From assembly GCA_934572535.1 (NCBI GenBank), contig CAKTLJ010000003.1, positions 1 to 64,000 on the forward strand: a stretch of 64,000 bases of DNA, read 5' to 3'. The DNA is from an uncultured Eubacteriales bacterium (GTDB lineage: Bacteria > Bacillota > Clostridia > Oscillospirales > Oscillospiraceae). The translations under genes were made by a program, and so were the position numbers. This document shows, piece by piece, positions 7,785-17,498 of this stretch (its first letter is position 1; each line of letters opens with the position of its first letter). A model generated the notes under the pieces. It did not search any database. It was given only the letters and a program-made list of their open reading frames with translations, and had not been told where the DNA came from.

Positions 7785-9011
7785 ATGTCTGAGATCAAAA
7801 AAGTCGTACTCGCCTATTCCGGCGGTCTGGATACATCCATCATCATCCCCTGGCTGAAGGAGAACTACAACAACCCCGAGATCATCGCCGTCTCCGGCAA
7901 CGTGGGGCAGGCCGACGAGCTGGACGGCCTGGAGGAGAAGGCCATCAAAACCGGCGCTTCCAAGCTGATCGTCGCCGACCTGGTGGACGAGATGTGCGAC
8001 GACGTCATCGTTCCTTCCCTGAAGATGGGCGCGAAGTATGAAAAGTACCTGCTGGGCACCGCCTTTGCCCGCCCCATCATCGGCAAGCGGCTGGCGGAGA
8101 TCGCCCTGGAGGAGGGCGCGGACGCCATCGCCCACGGCTGCACCGGCAAGGGCAACGACCAGGTCCGCTTCGAGCTGGCCATCAAGCGCTTCGCCCCCGG
8201 CATGAAGATCATCGCCCCCTGGCGCGAGTGGGACATCAAGAGCCGTGACGAAGAGATCGACTACGCCGAGGCCCACAACGTCCCCCTGAAGATCTCCCGC
8301 GAGACCAACTACTCCAAGGACAAGAACCTCTGGCACCTGAGCCACGAGGGCCTGGACCTGGAGGACCCATCCAATGAGCCCAACCTGGACAAGCCCGGCT
8401 TCCTGGAGATGAGCGTCTCCCCCTACCAGGCGCCCGACAAGCCCACCTACGTGACCCTGGACTTCGAGGCCGGTGTGCCTGTGGCCCTCAACGGTGAGAA
8501 GATGAAGGTCTCCAAGATCATCGAAGCACTGAACAAGGTGGGCGGTGAGAACGGCATCGGCATCATCGACATCGTGGAGAACCGTCTGGTGGGCATGAAG
8601 GACCGCGGCGTCTACGAGACCCCCGGCGGCACCATTCTCTACTTTGCTCACGAGCAGCTGGAAATGATCACCGTGGACAAGGACACCCTCCACGCCAAGC
8701 AGAAGCTGGCCGTTGACTTCGCCGACCTGATCTACAACGGCAAGTGGTTCTCCCCCCTGCGCGAGGCTTTGACCGCCTTCGCCGACAAGGCCAACGAGTA
8801 CGTCACCGGCACCGTGAAGCTGAAGCTCTACAAGGGCAATATCATCCCCGCCGGTATGACCTCCCCCTACTCCCTGTACTCCGAGGACATCGCCACCTTC
8901 AACGACTCCGCCTTCGATTACGATCAGAAGGACTCCGCCGGCTTCATCAACCTGTGGGGCCTGCCCGACACCGTCCAGGCGCTGCGGGCAAAGGGTCTGC
9001 TGAACAAGTAA
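7785..9011 (+). CDS. argG: argininosuccinate synthase
   Basis: Joins citrulline and aspartate with ATP to make argininosuccinate. 408 residues (usual 400-410). The N-terminal ATP pyrophosphatase loop is AYSGGLDTS at residues 9-17, and the family motifs [13 protein letters not shown] and SPYQAPD are intact. ATG at 7785 follows GGAGG. First gene of a six-gene rightward arginine operon, with argH 90 bases downstream. Confidence 0.97.
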   Translation: MSEIKKVVLAYSGGLDTSIIIPWLKENYNNPEIIAVSGNVGQADELDGLEEKAIKTGASKLIVADLVDEMCDDVIVPSLKMGAKYEKYLLGTAFARPIIGKRLAEIALEEGADAIAHGCTGKGNDQVRFELAIKRFAPGMKIIAPWREWDIKSRDEEIDYAEAHNVPLKISRETNYSKDKNLWHLSHEGLDLEDPSNEPNLDKPGFLEMSVSPYQAPDKPTYVTLDFEAGVPVALNGEKMKVSKIIEALNKVGGENGIGIIDIVENRLVGMKDRGVYETPGGTILYFAHEQLEMITVDKDTLHAKQKLAVDFADLIYNGKWFSPLREALTAFADKANEYVTGTVKLKLYKGNIIPAGMTSPYSLYSEDIATFNDSAFDYDQKDSAGFINLWGLPDTVQALRAKGLLNK

Positions 9012-9101
9012 GCAACTCCATACGATTCACCTATGCGCAGTGGAGCAGGGGCTGGTTTTCCGCTCCTGCTCTGCGCTGTTATATGAAAGGATAGCACGAC
9101 T

Positions 9102-10487
9102 ATGAAACTTTGGGCAGGACGGTTTCAAAAGGAAACCGACGACAAGGTAAACGACTTCAACTCCTCCATTTCCTTTGACGCCCGCCTGTACAAGCAGGAC
9201 ATCACCGGCTCCATCGCCCACGCTACCATGCTGGGCGAGCAGGGCGTGATCGCCAAGGAAGAGGCCGACAAGATCGTGGAGACCTTACAGGTCCTCCTCA
9301 CCGAGATCGAGGACGGCAAGGTCGAGTTCACCAAGGACAGCGAGGACATCCACATGAACATGGAGGTCCTGCTGACCGAGCGCATCGGCGCGACCGGCAA
9401 GCGCCTTCACACCGCCCGCAGCCGCAACGACCAGGTGGCCCTGGACTTCCGCCTCTTCGTGAAGGAGGAGATCCCCGTCATCACCGGTATGCTGGTGGAC
9501 CTGGAAAAGGCCCTCATCCGCCAGGCTGAGTCCACCCTGGACGCCATCATGCCCGGCTACACCCACTTGCAGCGGGCGCAGCCCATCACCTTCGCCCACG
9601 CCATGATGGCCTATGCCAACATGTTCCGCCGGGACATCACCCGCCTGGAGGACTGCATGGAGCGGATGGACGAGTCCCCCCTGGGCTCCGGCGCGCTGGC
9701 CACCTCCACCCACCCCGTAGACCGCTTCCGCACCGCCGAGCTGCTGGGCTTCCGAAAGCCCATGGACAACTCCCTGGACGGCGTCTCCGACCGGGACTTC
9801 GCCATCGAGTTCCTCTCCGCCTGCTCCATCCTGATGATGCACCTGTCCCGCTTCTCCGAGGAGATCATCCTCTGGTGCAGCTGGGAGTTCAAGTTCATCG
9901 AGCTGGACGACGCCTACGCCACCGGCTCCTCCATCATGCCCCAGAAGAAAAACCCCGACGTGGCCGAGCTGGTCCGGGGCAAGACCGGCCGGGTCTACGG
10001 CTCCCTCATCACCCTGCTCACCGTCATGAAGGGCATCCCCTTGGCCTACAACAAGGATATGCAGGAGGACAAGGAGCCCGTCTTCGATGCCATCGACACC
10101 GTAGAGCTCTGCCTGCCGGTCTTCACCGCCATGATCGACACCCTCACCGTCAACCGGGCCAACATGCGCAAGGCGGCCAACGGCGGCTTCATCTCCGCCA
10201 CCGACTGCGCCGACTACCTGGCCAAGAAGGGAATGCCCTTCCGGGAGGCCTACGGCATCGTGGGCAAGCTGGTGGGCCACTGCGTAGACACCGGCCACTC
10301 CCTGGAGACCCTGCCCCTGGAGGAGTATCAGAAGGTCTCCCCCTACTTCGAGGACGACGTCTTCGACGCCCTCTCCCTGGAGACCTGCGTGGGCGGCCGA
10401 AAGGTCTATGGCGGCCCTGCCCCCGAGGCCGTGCTGAAGCAGATCGAGAACCTGAAAACCTTCGTCAAGGAGCGTGAGAACGCATGA
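9102..10487 (+). CDS. argH: argininosuccinate lyase
   Basis: Splits argininosuccinate into arginine and fumarate; fumarase/aspartase superfamily. 461 residues. The superfamily signature GSSIMPQKKNPD is present near residues 278-289, with the catalytic serine in it, and TARSRNDQ binds substrate. ATG preceded by AAAGGA. Its last codons overlap argC by four bases, implying translational coupling. Confidence 0.97.
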   Translation: MKLWAGRFQKETDDKVNDFNSSISFDARLYKQDITGSIAHATMLGEQGVIAKEEADKIVETLQVLLTEIEDGKVEFTKDSEDIHMNMEVLLTERIGATGKRLHTARSRNDQVALDFRLFVKEEIPVITGMLVDLEKALIRQAESTLDAIMPGYTHLQRAQPITFAHAMMAYANMFRRDITRLEDCMERMDESPLGSGALATSTHPVDRFRTAELLGFRKPMDNSLDGVSDRDFAIEFLSACSILMMHLSRFSEEIILWCSWEFKFIELDDAYATGSSIMPQKKNPDVAELVRGKTGRVYGSLITLLTVMKGIPLAYNKDMQEDKEPVFDAIDTVELCLPVFTAMIDTLTVNRANMRKAANGGFISATDCADYLAKKGMPFREAYGIVGKLVGHCVDTGHSLETLPLEEYQKVSPYFEDDVFDALSLETCVGGRKVYGGPAPEAVLKQIENLKTFVKERENA

Positions 10488-11416
10488 AGCCTGTTGTGTT
10501 TATCGACGGACGGGAAGGCACCACCGGCCTACAGATCTATGACCGGCTGACCCCCCGCCAGGACATCGAGCTTTTGCTCATCGACGAGGAAAAGCGCAAG
10601 GACCCCGCCGCGCGGAAGGCCTGTCTGAACGCCGCCGACCTGGTCTTCCTCTGTCTGCCCGATGACGCGGCCCGAGAGGCCGTGGCCATGCTCGAGAACC
10701 CCAACACCCGGGTCATCGACGCCTCCACCGCCCACCGCACCGCCCCCGGCTGGGACTACGGCTTCCCCGAGCTCTCTCCCCAGCACCGGGAGGCCATCCA
10801 GGCCTCCAAGCGGGTGGCCAACCCCGGCTGCCACGCCTCCGGCTTTATTTCCGCCGTCTATCCCCTGGTCCGGCTGGGCCTGCTCCCCGCGGACTATCCC
10901 CTGTGCGCCTACTCCCTCACCGGCTACTCCGGCGGCGGCAAGAAGCTCATCGCCGAGTACCAGGACCCCAACCGGGACCCTCGGCTCGCCTCCGCCCGGA
11001 TCTACGGCACCACCCTGAAGCACAAGCACCTGCCGGAAATGGTCCATGTCTGCGGACTCACCCGCCCCCCGGTCTTCCACCCCATCCTGGGTGACTACAT
11101 CCAGGGCATGGCCACCACCATCCTGCTTCAGAACGACACCCTGCCCGGCGATCCCACCGCCCAGGATGTCTATGACCTGCTGGACGCTTACTACAAGGAC
11201 CTGCCCTTCGTCTCCGTGGCTCCCTTCGGCGGCGACGAGCCGGTGATCTACTCCAGCACCCTGGTGGGCACCAACCAACTGCGGCTCACCGTCTGCGGCA
11301 ACGAGCAGCAGACCACCGTCACCGCCGTCTTCGACAACCTGGGCAAAGGCGCCTCCGGGGCCGCCGTCCAGAACATGAACCTGATGCTGGGCTTTGACGA
11401 GACGGCTGGTCTCTGA
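10484..11416 (+). CDS. argC: N-acetyl-gamma-glutamyl-phosphate reductase (short type)
   Basis: NADPH-dependent reduction of N-acetylglutamyl phosphate to the semialdehyde. 310 residues, the shorter type-2 AGPR form rather than the 340-residue form. The catalytic cysteine is C116 in VANPGCHASG, and the nucleotide-binding start has FIDGREGTTG at residues 6-15. Its ATG overlaps the argH stop (ATGA). It works between argB and the missing argD step. Confidence 0.95.
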   Translation: MKPVVFIDGREGTTGLQIYDRLTPRQDIELLLIDEEKRKDPAARKACLNAADLVFLCLPDDAAREAVAMLENPNTRVIDASTAHRTAPGWDYGFPELSPQHREAIQASKRVANPGCHASGFISAVYPLVRLGLLPADYPLCAYSLTGYSGGGKKLIAEYQDPNRDPRLASARIYGTTLKHKHLPEMVHVCGLTRPPVFHPILGDYIQGMATTILLQNDTLPGDPTAQDVYDLLDAYYKDLPFVSVAPFGGDEPVIYSSTLVGTNQLRLTVCGNEQQTTVTAVFDNLGKGASGAAVQNMNLMLGFDETAGL

Positions 11417-11481
11417 GACTGCTGCCCAGCTTCCCCATAAGAGAAACACACCCATTCCGACACACAAAGGAGGATCCCACT

Positions 11482-12717
11482 ATGATCACCATTCCCGGCG
11501 GCGTCACCGCCCCCAAAGGGTTCAAGACCGCAGGCGTACACTGCGGCGTAAAGGACAACTTCACCAATCCGCAGCCCGACAAGCTGGACCTGGCCATGGT
11601 CCTCTCCGACGTCCCCTGCGCCGCGGCCGGCACCTTCACCCGCAACGTGGTCAAGGCTGACCCCGTCATCCTCTCCATGAAGCACCTGGCCGACGGCAAG
11701 GCCCAGGGGATCATCGCGGACAGCGGCAACGCCAACGCCTGCGCCCCCCTGGGAATGGAGAACGCCGTCCGCATGGCCAACGCGGCCGCCGCCGCCACCG
11801 GCCTGAAGCCTGAGGACTTCGCCGTCTGCTCCACCGGCATCATCGGCGTGGAGCTGAACATCGACGCCATCGAAAAGGGCATCCCCGGCCTGGTCGCCAA
11901 GCTGTCTGACGACGCCCAAAGCTCCAACGACGCCGCCCACGCCATCATGACCACCGACCTGAAGAAGAAGGAGATCGCCGTCCAGGTGGAGATCGGCGGC
12001 AAGACCGTCACCGTGGGCGCCATCGCCAAGGGCTCCGGCATGATCCACCCCAATATGGGCACCATGCTCTGCTTCGTCACCACCGACTGCGCCATCGACA
12101 GCGCCGTCCTCCAGTCCATGCTGAAGGACGTGGTGAACAAGACCTTCAACCGGGTCACCGTAGACGGCGACACCTCCACCAACGACACCTGCGTGGTCCT
12201 GGCCAACGGCCTGGCCGGAAACGAGACCATCACCGGACCCGGCGCGGCATATGACACCCTCTTCGCCGCGCTCCGGGCGGTCTGCGAGTACGAGGCCAAG
12301 ATGATCGCCAGCGACGGCGAAGGGGCCAGCCACCTGCTGACCTGCACCGTCCAGGGGGCCGCCTCCGAAGAGAAGGCGGAGTTCATGGCCAAGGCCGTGG
12401 TCCGCTCTCCCTTGGTCAAGTGCGCCGTCTACGGCGCCGACGCCAACTGGGGCCGTGTCCTGTGCGCCATCGGCTATTCCGGCGCCGAGTTCGACCCCAA
12501 GGCCGTGGAGGTGAAGTTCCAGTCCAACGCCGGTGAGCTGCTGGTCTGCGCCGGCGGCCAGGGCGTCGCCTTTGACGAGGAGACGGCCAAGAAGGTCCTC
12601 TCTGAGGAGGAGGTCATCATCCTGGTGACCATGACCGAGGGTGAGGCCTCCTGCTCCTGCTGGGGCTGCGACCTGACCTATGACTATGTGAAGATCAACG
12701 GCGACTATCGCAGCTGA
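11482..12717 (+). CDS. argJ: glutamate N-acetyltransferase / ornithine acetyltransferase
   Basis: Transfers the acetyl group from N-acetylornithine to glutamate, recycling acetyl in the cyclic arginine pathway; many members also make N-acetylglutamate from acetyl-CoA. 411 residues. The protein self-cleaves before a threonine nucleophile, here T194 in HPNMGTML, giving alpha and beta chains. KGSGMIHP before it and the C-terminal GADANWGRV are conserved. ATG preceded by AAGGAGG, 65 bases after argC. No argA or argE is present here, consistent with the cyclic route. Confidence 0.96.
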   Translation: MITIPGGVTAPKGFKTAGVHCGVKDNFTNPQPDKLDLAMVLSDVPCAAAGTFTRNVVKADPVILSMKHLADGKAQGIIADSGNANACAPLGMENAVRMANAAAAATGLKPEDFAVCSTGIIGVELNIDAIEKGIPGLVAKLSDDAQSSNDAAHAIMTTDLKKKEIAVQVEIGGKTVTVGAIAKGSGMIHPNMGTMLCFVTTDCAIDSAVLQSMLKDVVNKTFNRVTVDGDTSTNDTCVVLANGLAGNETITGPGAAYDTLFAALRAVCEYEAKMIASDGEGASHLLTCTVQGAASEEKAEFMAKAVVRSPLVKCAVYGADANWGRVLCAIGYSGAEFDPKAVEVKFQSNAGELLVCAGGQGVAFDEETAKKVLSEEEVIILVTMTEGEASCSCWGCDLTYDYVKINGDYRS

Positions 12718-12749
12718 TCCCCATTCCAAGAGAAGGAAGACTGATCCCA

Positions 12750-13610
12750 ATGGACATGAACAACTATATGGAGCGCTCCACCGCCCTGGTGGAGGCCCTG
12801 CCCTACATTCAGAAATACTACGGCAAGACCGTGGTCATCAAATACGGCGGCAACGCCATGGTCTCCGACGAGCTCCGCAGCGCCGTCATCAGCGATATCA
12901 TCCTGCTGAACCTGGTCGGCGTCCGGGTGGTCATGGTCCACGGCGGCGGCCCGGAGATCGCGGACATGCTCAAGAAGATCGGCAAGCAGTCCCACTTCGT
13001 GGACGGCCTGCGCTACACCGACGCAGAGACCATGGAGATCGTCCAGCAGGTCCTCTGCGGCAAGGTGAACAAGAACCTGGTCTCCATCATCAACAACCTG
13101 GGCGGCAAGGCCATCGGCCTGTGCGGCCTGGACGGCGCCCTCTTCCAGGCCAAGAAGCTGGACGAGAAGTACGGCCTGGTGGGCAAGATCGTCAAGGTCT
13201 GCCCCCAGGTGGTCAACGACTGCCTGGCCGACGGCTACATCCCCGTGATCTCCACCGTGGCCCTGGGCATTGACAACGACACCTCGTACAACATCAACGC
13301 CGACACCGCCGCCGCCGAGCTGGCCATCGCCCTGGGGGCAGAAAAGCTCATCCTGCTCACCGACGTCCGGGGCGTCCTCCAGGACCCCAAGGACAACACG
13401 ACCCTCATCCGCCAGATCCGCGCCCACGAGGTCCCCGGCCTCATGTCCAGCGGGGTCGTTGGCGGCGGCATGATCCCCAAGGTCGAGTGCTGCGTCAACG
13501 CCCTGGAAAACGGCGTTCACCGCACGCACATCCTGGACGGCCGCATCCCCCACTCCATCCTCACTGAGATGCTCTCCCATCAGGGCGTGGGCACCATGAT
13601 CTGGGCGTAA
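12750..13610 (+). CDS. argB: acetylglutamate kinase
   Basis: Phosphorylates N-acetylglutamate; amino-acid kinase fold and the usual target of arginine feedback. 286 residues. The phosphate-binding KYGGNAM (residues 31-37) and HGGGPEI (67-73) motifs are present, and the C-terminal MIPKVECC segment is typical. The N-terminal extension (MDMNNYMERS...) is compatible with the arginine-sensitive hexameric class, by analogy only. ATG preceded by AAGGAAG. Confidence 0.96.
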   Translation: MDMNNYMERSTALVEALPYIQKYYGKTVVIKYGGNAMVSDELRSAVISDIILLNLVGVRVVMVHGGGPEIADMLKKIGKQSHFVDGLRYTDAETMEIVQQVLCGKVNKNLVSIINNLGGKAIGLCGLDGALFQAKKLDEKYGLVGKIVKVCPQVVNDCLADGYIPVISTVALGIDNDTSYNINADTAAAELAIALGAEKLILLTDVRGVLQDPKDNTTLIRQIRAHEVPGLMSSGVVGGGMIPKVECCVNALENGVHRTHILDGRIPHSILTEMLSHQGVGTMIWA

Positions 13611-13628
13611 GACAAAGGAGGCACTCCC

Positions 13629-14540
13629 ATGAAAAAAGACCTGCTGAAGCTGCTCGACCTGAGCAGCGAAGACATTCTGGAGATCCTGGACACCGCCGAC
13701 CAGCTGAAGGAAATGCGGAAGAAGGGCATCCAGCACCCCTTCCTGGCCGGAAAGACCCTGGCCATGATCTTTGAAAAGAGCTCCACCCGCACACGGGTCT
13801 CCTTTGAGACCGGCATCTACCAACTGGGCGGCAACGGGATCTACCTGTCTGACAAGGACAGCCAGATCGGCCGCAACGAGCCGGTGGAGGACACCGCCCG
13901 GGTCCTGTCCCGGTTCTGCGACGGCATCATGATCCGCACCTTCGCCCAGGAGGAGGTCGAGACCCTGGCCAAGTATGCCACCATCCCCGTCATCAACGGC
14001 CTGACCGACTTCTGCCACCCCTGTCAGGTCCTGGCCGACCTGATGACCATCCGGGAGCACAAGGGCAAGCTGGAGGGTCTGAAGCTGTGCTACATCGGCG
14101 ACGGCAACAACATGGCCAACTCCCTCATCGTGGGCTGCCTGAAGGTGGGCATGAAGGTCGCCATCGCCTGCCCCGAGGCCTACCAGCCCGACCCCGTCAT
14201 CCTGGACTTCGCCAAGGACTACCCCGGCATGTTCCAGTGCACTGCCGACATCCAGGAGGCCGCCAAGGACTCCGACGTACTCTACACCGACGTGTGGGCC
14301 TCCATGGGCCAGGAGGGCGAGTTCAACGAGCGCAAGCTGATCTTTGAAGGCTACCAGATCAACGACGCCGTCATGGCCGTGGCCCACGAAGGCGCCATGG
14401 TCCAGCACTGCCTGCCCGCCCACCGGGGTGAGGAGATCACCGCCGAGGTCTTTGAGGCCCACGCCGACGAGATCTTCGACGAGGCAGAGAACCGCCTCCA
14501 CGCCCAGAAGGCGGTCATGTACCTGCTGATGAAGGGATAA
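13629..14540 (+). CDS. argF: ornithine carbamoyltransferase
   Basis: Makes citrulline from ornithine and carbamoyl phosphate. 303 residues. The carbamoyl-phosphate motif STRTRVSF is at residues 53-60, HPCQ lies near 131, and the ornithine-site HCLPAHRG is near 258. ATG preceded by AAAGGAGG. Last gene of the operon, followed by a long terminator. A catabolic role is less likely because arcA and arcC are absent. Confidence 0.96.
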   Translation: MKKDLLKLLDLSSEDILEILDTADQLKEMRKKGIQHPFLAGKTLAMIFEKSSTRTRVSFETGIYQLGGNGIYLSDKDSQIGRNEPVEDTARVLSRFCDGIMIRTFAQEEVETLAKYATIPVINGLTDFCHPCQVLADLMTIREHKGKLEGLKLCYIGDGNNMANSLIVGCLKVGMKVAIACPEAYQPDPVILDFAKDYPGMFQCTADIQEAAKDSDVLYTDVWASMGQEGEFNERKLIFEGYQINDAVMAVAHEGAMVQHCLPAHRGEEITAEVFEAHADEIFDEAENRLHAQKAVMYLLMKG

Positions 14541-14549
14541 CCGAACGAT

Positions 14550-14607
14550 AACGAAGCAAAGAACGGACGAGGCGAATCGCCTCGTCCGTTCTTTGCTTCG
14601 TTTGTTT
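14550..14607. terminator. long bidirectional terminator after argF
   Basis: A 25-bp almost perfect stem (arms beginning AACGAAGCAAAGAACGGACG) followed by TTTGTTTTAG. It also closes the convergent niaR gene. Confidence 0.9.
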
Positions 14608-15182
14608 TAGTCTCCGTCGGGCTCCTCCTGTGCTCGCTCCGATTCGCCGGAGCACTCCACAGGCTCAAAATCCTGGAGGGGCGCCAGAAAGCCCTCCTCC
14701 TCCAGCCGCTTCTCGATCAGATCCAAAAGCTCCTGGCTGTCCGCCCGAACGGTATGGTAATGATAGTTGGAGGTCACGTTTTTCAGCAGGCTGGATTTGC
14801 CCGCGGCGATCCCCTCCACAAACCTCTTCACGTCCATCCGGGAGCGGATGCCCATGCTGGCCCGGATGGTGCCGTAGACCCGGTGGGAGACAAACACATC
14901 CTCTACGATCCCCCCAACGTCTACGATGGTGTTCAGCTCCCGCTCCACATCCTCATCGGTGTGGACCACCTTGTAGACCCTCTGGCAGGCCGCGCTCTTC
15001 TCCAGGCGGTAGCCCCGGGCAAGGGAGACGATGGCCGCCCCTTGGGCGCGCAGCAGGGCAACGTCCTGCACGATGATCTGTCGGCTGACCCCATACGCCG
15101 CCGCCAGCACAGCGGCGGAAATGGGCGCGTCCGCGTGAGAGAGGCGTTTCATGATCTCCTGACGCCTTTCTTCTCCTTTCAT
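14607..15182 (-). CDS. niaR: NAD biosynthesis repressor NiaR (HTH plus 3H domain)
   Basis: 191-residue transcription factor with an N-terminal winged helix (ISAAVLAAAYGVSRQIIVQD, about residues 21-40) and the C-terminal 3H domain, whose conserved histidines appear in SHRVYG and YHYHTVR. NiaR represses NAD genes when nicotinic acid is bound. The ATG at 15182 has AGGAGG five bases before it; a GTG at 15197 overlapping the nadC stop is the alternative. Third gene of nadB-nadC-niaR, so it probably represses its own operon through the sites at 17431-17476. Confidence 0.92.
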   Translation of the reverse strand: MKGEERRQEIMKRLSHADAPISAAVLAAAYGVSRQIIVQDVALLRAQGAAIVSLARGYRLEKSAACQRVYKVVHTDEDVERELNTIVDVGGIVEDVFVSHRVYGTIRASMGIRSRMDVKRFVEGIAAGKSSLLKNVTSNYHYHTVRADSQELLDLIEKRLEEEGFLAPLQDFEPVECSGESERAQEEPDGD

Positions 15183-15193
15183 AGGCCCTCCTG

Positions 15194-16051
15194 TCACTCC
15201 ACAGGGTGAAGGTTCTTCAGAGACAGGTCCAGGATGGGGGAAGAGTGGGTCAGCGCGCCGCTGGAAATGTAGTCCACCCCCAGGTCGGTGAGCCGGGCGA
15301 TGTTCTCTTCGGTCACGTTGCCGGAGACCTCCACCTCTGCCCGACCGTCAATGATAGCCAGGGCCTGGGCCATCTCCTCATGGCTCATGTTGTCCAGCAT
15401 GATAATGTCCGCCCCAGCCTCCACGGCCTCCCGGACCATATCCAGGGTCTCCACCTCCACCTCGATCTTCCGAACGAAGGGAGCATACTCTCTGGCCCGG
15501 CGGACGGCTTCCTTCACGCCGCCGGCCGCGCCGATGTGGTTGTCCTTCAGCATGACACCGTCGGACAGGTTGTAGCGATGGTTGTTCCCGCCGCCGATGC
15601 GCACCGCGTACTTTTCAAAGATGCGGTTGTTGGGGGTGGTCTTTCTGGTATCCAGAAGCTTGGTCTTGGTCCCCTCCAGCAGGCTGGCCACCGCCCGGGT
15701 GTGGGTGGCAACGCCGCTCATCCGCTGGAGGTAGTTCAGGGCGGTCCGCTCCCCGGAGAGCAGCACCCGGATATCCCCCCGCACCGTGGCGAGCTTCTGG
15801 CCGCGCTGGATCATCTCCCCGTCCGCAGCATAGGCGGTCACCTGGGTCTTCTCATCCAGCAGGGCAAAGATCCGCGCGAAGACGTCCAGCCCGCACAGGA
15901 CCCCGTCCTGCTTGCAGATGAGGTCCACCTCTCCCAGCTGGGCGTGGGGCATCACGCTGTTGGTGGAGACGTCCTCGCTGGTGATATCCTCCCGCAGGGC
16001 ACGCAGGAGCAGGGGCTCCACGTTCAGCTTCATGGTCACTTGATCAAACAT
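15194..16051 (-). CDS. nadC: nicotinate-nucleotide pyrophosphorylase
   Basis: Quinolinate phosphoribosyltransferase, making nicotinate mononucleotide from quinolinate and PRPP. 285 residues. DTRKTTPNNR near residue 134 carries the conserved basic substrate residues, and IGGGNNHRYNLSD and EVEVETLDMVREA match the family. ATG follows AAGGAGC. It lies 18 bases behind nadB and ends 11 bases before niaR. Confidence 0.96.
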   Translation of the reverse strand: MFDQVTMKLNVEPLLLRALREDITSEDVSTNSVMPHAQLGEVDLICKQDGVLCGLDVFARIFALLDEKTQVTAYAADGEMIQRGQKLATVRGDIRVLLSGERTALNYLQRMSGVATHTRAVASLLEGTKTKLLDTRKTTPNNRIFEKYAVRIGGGNNHRYNLSDGVMLKDNHIGAAGGVKEAVRRAREYAPFVRKIEVEVETLDMVREAVEAGADIIMLDNMSHEEMAQALAIIDGRAEVEVSGNVTEENIARLTDLGVDYISSGALTHSSPILDLSLKNLHPVE

Positions 16052-16069
16052 AGTAAAACGCTCCTTTTT

Positions 16070-17359
16070 TTACTGCGCATCCGCCTGGCGGATGGCCTGG
16101 CGCACAGCTTGCTGGCAGCTCCGTTCGTAGGTTTCCCGGTCGGCATAGGCGGACAGGTCTGCCAGGGCTGTCAGCTCCTCCTCGGTGATCGGGTCGCAGG
16201 GGTTGGCGGCCATCTCCTCCGCTGCCCGCTTGGCAAAGACCAGGCTCTCCAGCAGAGAGTTGCTGGCCAGGCGGTTCTTCCCGTGGACGCCGTTGCAGGC
16301 GGTCTCTCCCACGGCATAGAGCCGGGGCATGGAGGTCCGGCTGGCGTGGTCTACCTTCACGCCCCCCATGAAGTAGTGCTGGGCGGGGACCACGGGGATA
16401 CACTCCTTGGTCACATCATACCCCATTTCCAGGCAATGCTCCACAATGTTGGGGAAATGCTCCTGAAGCTCCTGCTGGGGAATGGTCCTCAGATCTTCCC
16501 ACACAAACTCCGTCCCGTCAGCTTCCATCTGGCGGTAAATGGCCTGGGAGACCACATCCCGCGGCTGGAGCTCGTCCACGAACCGCTCCATGTTTTTGTT
16601 GTAGAGCTTGGCGCCCTCGCCCCGGACGGACTCGGAGATCAGGAAGCGGCGGTCCTCCCGATCCTCGCTGTACAGAGTGGTCGGATGGATCTGCACGTAA
16701 TCGGCGTTTTGCAGCTCCACTCCATGGCGAATGGCGATGGCCAGAGCGTCGCCGGTGAGGTGGCGGAAGTTGGTGGAGAAGCGATACAGCCCCCCCACGC
16801 CGCCGGTGGCCAGGACGGTGTACTCCGCCGCCGCGACCTCCAGGCTGCCGTCCTTCCGGAGCAGCACTCCGCCCCGGCAGATACCGTCCTGCTCCACAAT
16901 GTCGATCAGGGTGGTATATTCCAGGATGGTGATGTTCTCCCGCTCCTTGGCCCGGGCCAGCAGCTTGCTGGTGATCTCCTGGCCGGTGACGTCCTCGTGG
17001 AAGAGGATGCGCTTGTCGGAATGGGCGCCCTCCTTGGTGAAGGCCAGGCTGCCGTCCGCCTCCCGCTGAAAGTCCACCCCCAGGCCGATGAGGTCCTGGA
17101 TCACGCTCTGGGAGGAGCGGATCATAATGTCCACGCTCTCCCGGTTGTTTTCATAGTGTCCTGCCCGCAGCGTGTCCTCGAAGAAGGCATCATAGTCCTC
17201 CTGGTCCTTCAAGCAGCAAATGCCTCCCTGCGCCAGGTAGGAGTCGCTGCTCTCCGCGTCGGCCTTGGTCACCACGGTGATTTTTTTATCCCGGGGCAGA
17301 TGCAGGGCGCAGTATAGGCCGGAGCATCCGCTGCCCGCAATCAGAATATCCGTTTCCAT
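16070..17359 (-). CDS. nadB: L-aspartate oxidase
   Basis: FAD enzyme oxidising aspartate to iminoaspartate for NadA. 429 residues, much shorter than the 530-540 residue enterobacterial enzyme: the C-terminal helical domain is reduced. The FAD-binding GSGCSGLYCALHL begins at residue 10, and SYLAQGGICC and VVPAQHYFMGGV (active-site His-Arg region) are present. ATG preceded by GGAGG. First gene of the leftward nadB-nadC-niaR operon. Confidence 0.94.
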   Translation of the reverse strand: METDILIAGSGCSGLYCALHLPRDKKITVVTKADAESSDSYLAQGGICCLKDQEDYDAFFEDTLRAGHYENNRESVDIMIRSSQSVIQDLIGLGVDFQREADGSLAFTKEGAHSDKRILFHEDVTGQEITSKLLARAKERENITILEYTTLIDIVEQDGICRGGVLLRKDGSLEVAAAEYTVLATGGVGGLYRFSTNFRHLTGDALAIAIRHGVELQNADYVQIHPTTLYSEDREDRRFLISESVRGEGAKLYNKNMERFVDELQPRDVVSQAIYRQMEADGTEFVWEDLRTIPQQELQEHFPNIVEHCLEMGYDVTKECIPVVPAQHYFMGGVKVDHASRTSMPRLYAVGETACNGVHGKNRLASNSLLESLVFAKRAAEEMAANPCDPITEEELTALADLSAYADRETYERSCQQAVRQAIRQADAQ

Positions 17360-17409
17360 AAATCCTCCAAAACTCGGTAAAGTCGCAATCTCACGTATGA
17401 ATCCGGACC

Positions 17410-17437
17410 ATTATACCACACGCTCGTCACATGTCAA
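17410..17437 (-). promoter_or_regulatory. promoter of nadB-nadC-niaR
   Basis: Minus strand TTGACA, 16-base spacer, TATAAT. The -35 element lies inside the inverted NiaR-like site. Confidence 0.85.
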
Positions 17438-17476
17438 GACACTTGTAGCCGTTTGTGTTAACATTTGTCTTGACAT
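17431..17476. promoter_or_regulatory. paired NiaR-type operator sites
   Basis: ATGTCAAGACA (17431-17441) and its exact reverse complement TGTCTTGACAT (17466-17476) face each other, each covering the -35 box of one divergent nad promoter. The TGTCTTGACA core matches my memory of the Firmicutes NiaR motif, and niaR lies in the regulated operon. Confidence 0.8.
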
Positions 17477-17498
17477 CTTTGCGATTCTTCCCTATAAT
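17470..17498 (+). promoter_or_regulatory. promoter of nadA
   Basis: Perfect consensus TTGACA, 17-base spacer, TATAAT, overlapping the right NiaR-type site. Confidence 0.9.

Noticed and set aside
12705..14501. Minus-strand open frame of 598 codons opposite argB and argF
   Set aside because: Exact antisense of two certain genes; valine/glycine/histidine-rich composition typical of a GC-rich shadow, no ribosome site.
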